The notes beneath the pieces are model-generated. The model saw only the letters and a program-made list of their open reading frames with translations, had not been told where the DNA came from and made no database searches. From Rhodococcus sp. OK302 (GTDB lineage: Bacteria > Actinomycetota > Actinomycetes > Mycobacteriales > Mycobacteriaceae), in contig NZ_NPJZ01000001.1 in assembly GCF_002245895.1 (NCBI RefSeq), positions 4,953,501-5,017,500 on the forward strand: a DNA stretch of 64,000 nt, read 5' to 3'. The translations under genes were made by a program, and so were the position numbers. Numbering within the stretch: the stretch's first letter is position 1; each line of letters opens with the position of its first letter. Below, piece after piece: positions 61,780 through 64,000 of the stretch.

Positions 61780-62546
61780 TGAGCACACTCACCCTGGCGG
61801 TCTGGAAGTTCGCATCCTGCGACGGATGTCAGCTGACGCTGCTCGACTGTGAGGACGAATTACTCACTTTGGCCGACGCCGTTCACATCTCGCATTTCCT
61901 CGAGATGTCGAGCGCGGTGGAAACTGGACCCTACGACCTCTCACTGGTCGAGGGGTCGATCACCACCGCGGCCGATGTCGAACGCATACACATGATCCGG
62001 GACAACTCCCGGTACCTGGTGACGATCGGCGCCTGCGCGACTTCTGGTGGGATACAGGCTCTCCGGAACTTCGCGGACATTTCCGAGTTCATGTCCGTGG
62101 TCTACGCAAGCCCCGAATACATCGATACTCTCGCGACGTCCACACCGATCGCCGCCCATGTCCCGGTCGATTTCGAACTCCGAGGCTGCCCGATCGATCG
62201 TCGGCAACTCCTCGAGGTGATTTCGTCGTACCTGGTGGGACGCAAGCCGAACATCCCGGACACCAGCGTCTGCGCCGAATGCAAGCGACGTGGCCTCACC
62301 TGCGTCATGGTCGCCGACGGCACACCCTGCTTGGGGCCGGTTACCCATTCCGGCTGCGGCGCACTGTGTCCCGCACATTCGCGGGGTTGCTACGGATGCT
62401 TCGGCCCGTCGTCCGATCCGAATTTGACTGCAATGTCCGGGTGGCTTCGAACCTGCGGGATGACCGACGAGGGTATCGAGCGGGTCTTCTCGACGTTCAA
62501 CGTCGCCTCCCCCGAGTTCGACGGGATCAGGCGAGATGGACAGTGA
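61779..62546 (+). CDS. [NiFe] hydrogenase small subunit (group 3b-like)
   Basis: 255 residues. Proximal-cluster ligands start with CDGC (C14, C17). GACATSGG follows, then [16 protein letters not shown], and the C-terminal Cys clusters [13 protein letters not shown] and [21 protein letters not shown]. No Tat signal, so it is cytoplasmic. The pattern is that of NADP-linked group 3b (bidirectional/sulfhydrogenase) enzymes. Overlaps the large subunit gene by 11 bases. Confidence 0.92.
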   Translation: MSTLTLAVWKFASCDGCQLTLLDCEDELLTLADAVHISHFLEMSSAVETGPYDLSLVEGSITTAADVERIHMIRDNSRYLVTIGACATSGGIQALRNFADISEFMSVVYASPEYIDTLATSTPIAAHVPVDFELRGCPIDRRQLLEVISSYLVGRKPNIPDTSVCAECKRRGLTCVMVADGTPCLGPVTHSGCGALCPAHSRGCYGCFGPSSDPNLTAMSGWLRTCGMTDEGIERVFSTFNVASPEFDGIRRDGQ

Positions 62547-63828
62547 AAACACCCGGCTGACGCTGGGTTCCCTCGCCCGTGTCGAAGGGGAAGGCCGTCT
62601 GGCATTCACGGTCCGACACGGCCGCGTCGAAGCCGCAGAGTTGAACATCTACGAACCCCCACGGTTCTTCGAATCATTTCTCCGGGGACGCGATTTCCGC
62701 GAGCCTCCCGACATCACCTCCAGGATTTGCGGAATCTGTCCTGTCGCTTATCAAGTCAGCGCCTGCAACGCGATCGAGCAGGCCTGCGGCGCGCACCTCA
62801 CCCAACCGATTCTCGATCTGCGACGACTCCTCTATTGCGGCGAGTGGATCGCCAGTCACACACTGCACATCTACCTGCTGCATGCGCCTGATTTCCTGGG
62901 CGCCGCCGATGCCATCGAACTCGCCCGAATCGCGCGTCCCGAAGTCGAACGTGGGCTCGCTTTGAAGAAGGCGGGAAACGCGATTCTCGAATTGATCGGT
63001 GGCCGATCAATTCACCCGGTGAACGTTCGTCTCGGCGGCTTCTATCGAGCGCCGACGCCGAGTGAACTGGCGCCCCTCGCCGAACAATTGCGCACGGCGC
63101 TCGACGACGCTCTCGCGACGGTGCGGTGGGTGTCGCACTTCGAATTCCCCGATGCCGAGATAGATTCCGAACTACTCGCACTAGCTCAGCCGGGACGCTA
63201 CGCGATCGAAGACGGCATGTTGACAACCACATCCGGATTGTCTTTCACACCCGAGGAATTCTGCGATCACGTCGAGGAACGTCAGGTTTCCTATTCGACC
63301 GCGCTGCACGCGCACCTCGACGGTCATGCCTATCTCACCGGGCCATTGGCGCGGTACAGCCTCCACTCCGCCGAACTGTCGGACACCGCTCGTCAAGCTG
63401 CCACCGAGGCGGGCTTGGGAACAGTGTGCCGCAACCCGTTTCAGAGCATTGTGGTGCGTGCCGTCGAAACGGTGTTTGCCGTGGACGAGGCGCTACGCCT
63501 GATACGCGAGTACCAATACCCGAATCGCCCGTACGTCGACATCTCGCCCCGTGCCGCAACCGGGTACGGCGTCAGCGAAGCCCCGCGAGGCATGCTGTAC
63601 CACTGCTACCAACTCGATTTCGAAGGCCGCATCCTGCGCGCGACAATCATTCCGCCCACCTCCCAGAACCAGGCAGCAATCGAGAACGACCTCCGCAGCA
63701 CCCTCTCCGCGAACCTGAGACTGACAGACACCGAGCTGACAGGACTGTGCGAACGGACCATCCGGAACTACGACCCCTGCATCTCGTGTGCCACTCATTT
63801 TCTCGACCTGACAATCGACCGCGGATGA
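62536..63828 (+). CDS. [NiFe] hydrogenase large subunit (group 3b-like)
   Basis: 430 residues. Nickel ligands in RICGIC (C65, C68) near the N-terminus and DPCISCATH (C415, C418) near the C-terminus. The sequence after His421 leaves a nine-residue C-terminal peptide that the maturation protease should remove. [14 protein letters not shown] at the start is family-typical. It forms the H2-activating NiFe(CN)2CO centre. Followed by its protease gene with an ATGA overlap. Confidence 0.93.
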   Translation: MDSENTRLTLGSLARVEGEGRLAFTVRHGRVEAAELNIYEPPRFFESFLRGRDFREPPDITSRICGICPVAYQVSACNAIEQACGAHLTQPILDLRRLLYCGEWIASHTLHIYLLHAPDFLGAADAIELARIARPEVERGLALKKAGNAILELIGGRSIHPVNVRLGGFYRAPTPSELAPLAEQLRTALDDALATVRWVSHFEFPDAEIDSELLALAQPGRYAIEDGMLTTTSGLSFTPEEFCDHVEERQVSYSTALHAHLDGHAYLTGPLARYSLHSAELSDTARQAATEAGLGTVCRNPFQSIVVRAVETVFAVDEALRLIREYQYPNRPYVDISPRAATGYGVSEAPRGMLYHCYQLDFEGRILRATIIPPTSQNQAAIENDLRSTLSANLRLTDTELTGLCERTIRNYDPCISCATHFLDLTIDRG

Positions 63829-64000
63829 CTGTCACGGTGGTCGGAACTGGGAATGAATTCCGCCGAGACGACGGCGTCGGACCCGTTGTGGCACAAGCAA
63901 TACAACTCAGGAACCCGGCCGGAATGGACGTGGTGATCGAGAACGGCGAGGCTTCGACACTGCTGGATACGTGGGCGGGGTCGGAGTTGGTGATCATCGT
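63825..64000 (+). CDS. Hydrogenase maturation protease (HyaD/HybD family), 5' part
   Basis: 59 codons before the window ends. [20 protein letters not shown] carries the GNxxRRDDGxG motif with nickel-ligand region of the M52 protease family; [20 protein letters not shown] continues the fold. It removes the C-terminal peptide of the large subunit after nickel insertion. Coupled by an ATGA overlap with the large subunit gene. Confidence 0.9.
   Translation, partial: MTVTVVGTGNEFRRDDGVGPVVAQAIQLRNPAGMDVVIENGEASTLLDTWAGSELVII

Noticed and set aside
1..64000. CRISPR array, tRNA or rRNA gene, prophage
   Set aside because: No regularly spaced direct repeats, no cloverleaf candidates noticed by eye and no phage structural genes; a tRNAscan run would be needed to exclude tRNAs formally.

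Overview
The window is a high-GC actinobacterial chromosome segment, most likely Rhodococcus (R. erythropolis/qingshengii type) by inference. The order glyS - smtB - zur - conserved hypothetical - uppS - recO matches the order I recall for Mycobacterium tuberculosis Rv2357c-Rv2362c. Polyprenol-phosphate mannose synthase, WS/DGAT and many aromatic and alicyclic catabolic genes fit the same group. No rRNA, tRNA or CRISPR array was seen. Coordinates 1-7300 are core genome: the end of a TPM-domain protein gene, a mannosyltransferase, a MepB-like protein, a RibD/DHFR-like reductase, glyS, the zinc-regulator pair smtB/zur, uppS and recO. A 40-codon ORF and a decayed copy of the recO 5' end follow.

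Coordinates 7.7-18 kb hold a class I P450 system (reductase, ferredoxin, P450) facing a GntR/FCD regulator. Beyond the regulator lies a five-gene catabolic operon: FAH hydrolase, extradiol-type VOC dioxygenase, acetoacetyl-CoA synthetase, EthD protein and TfdB-like hydroxylase. Near-identical operator-like sequences lie before both transcription units. Coordinates 18-22.4 kb hold an AurF-like diiron oxygenase, a TPP riboswitch in front of an SDR and an NtaA-type flavin monooxygenase, and a stretch of gene remnants.

Coordinates 22.4-31.2 kb hold a LysR regulator divergent from a tandem CaiB/BaiF CoA-transferase (split by a frameshift), an aldehyde dehydrogenase, a zinc alcohol dehydrogenase and a thiolase-like/enoyl-CoA hydratase fusion. 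Together they look like a route from an unsaturated or aryl alcohol to a shortened acyl-CoA. A Tat-exported phospholipase C and an IS6-family remnant follow. Coordinates 34-45 kb hold a Baeyer-Villiger gene set: SDR, thiolase, MFS importer, esterase and BVMO, divergent from acyl-CoA ligase, EthD and SDR, with an EthR-like TetR gene at the end.

Coordinates 45-48 kb hold an integrase remnant and a compact operon: a SHOCT membrane protein, a 29-residue peptide that is 38% methionine, and two KAS III-like proteins. One KAS keeps the Cys-His-Asn triad; the coupled partner appears to have lost it. This is the most promising undescribed system in the window. Coordinates 48-53.6 kb hold a serine hydrolase, an ABC exporter and a WS/DGAT. 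Coordinates 53.6-64 kb resemble a mycobacterial dormancy locus: CBS-BON protein, PEP synthase-like protein, hydrolase, PfkB kinase and GNAT protein, divergent from a group 3b-like [NiFe] hydrogenase operon that contains a stand-alone cyclic-nucleotide-binding-fold protein and runs off the right edge.
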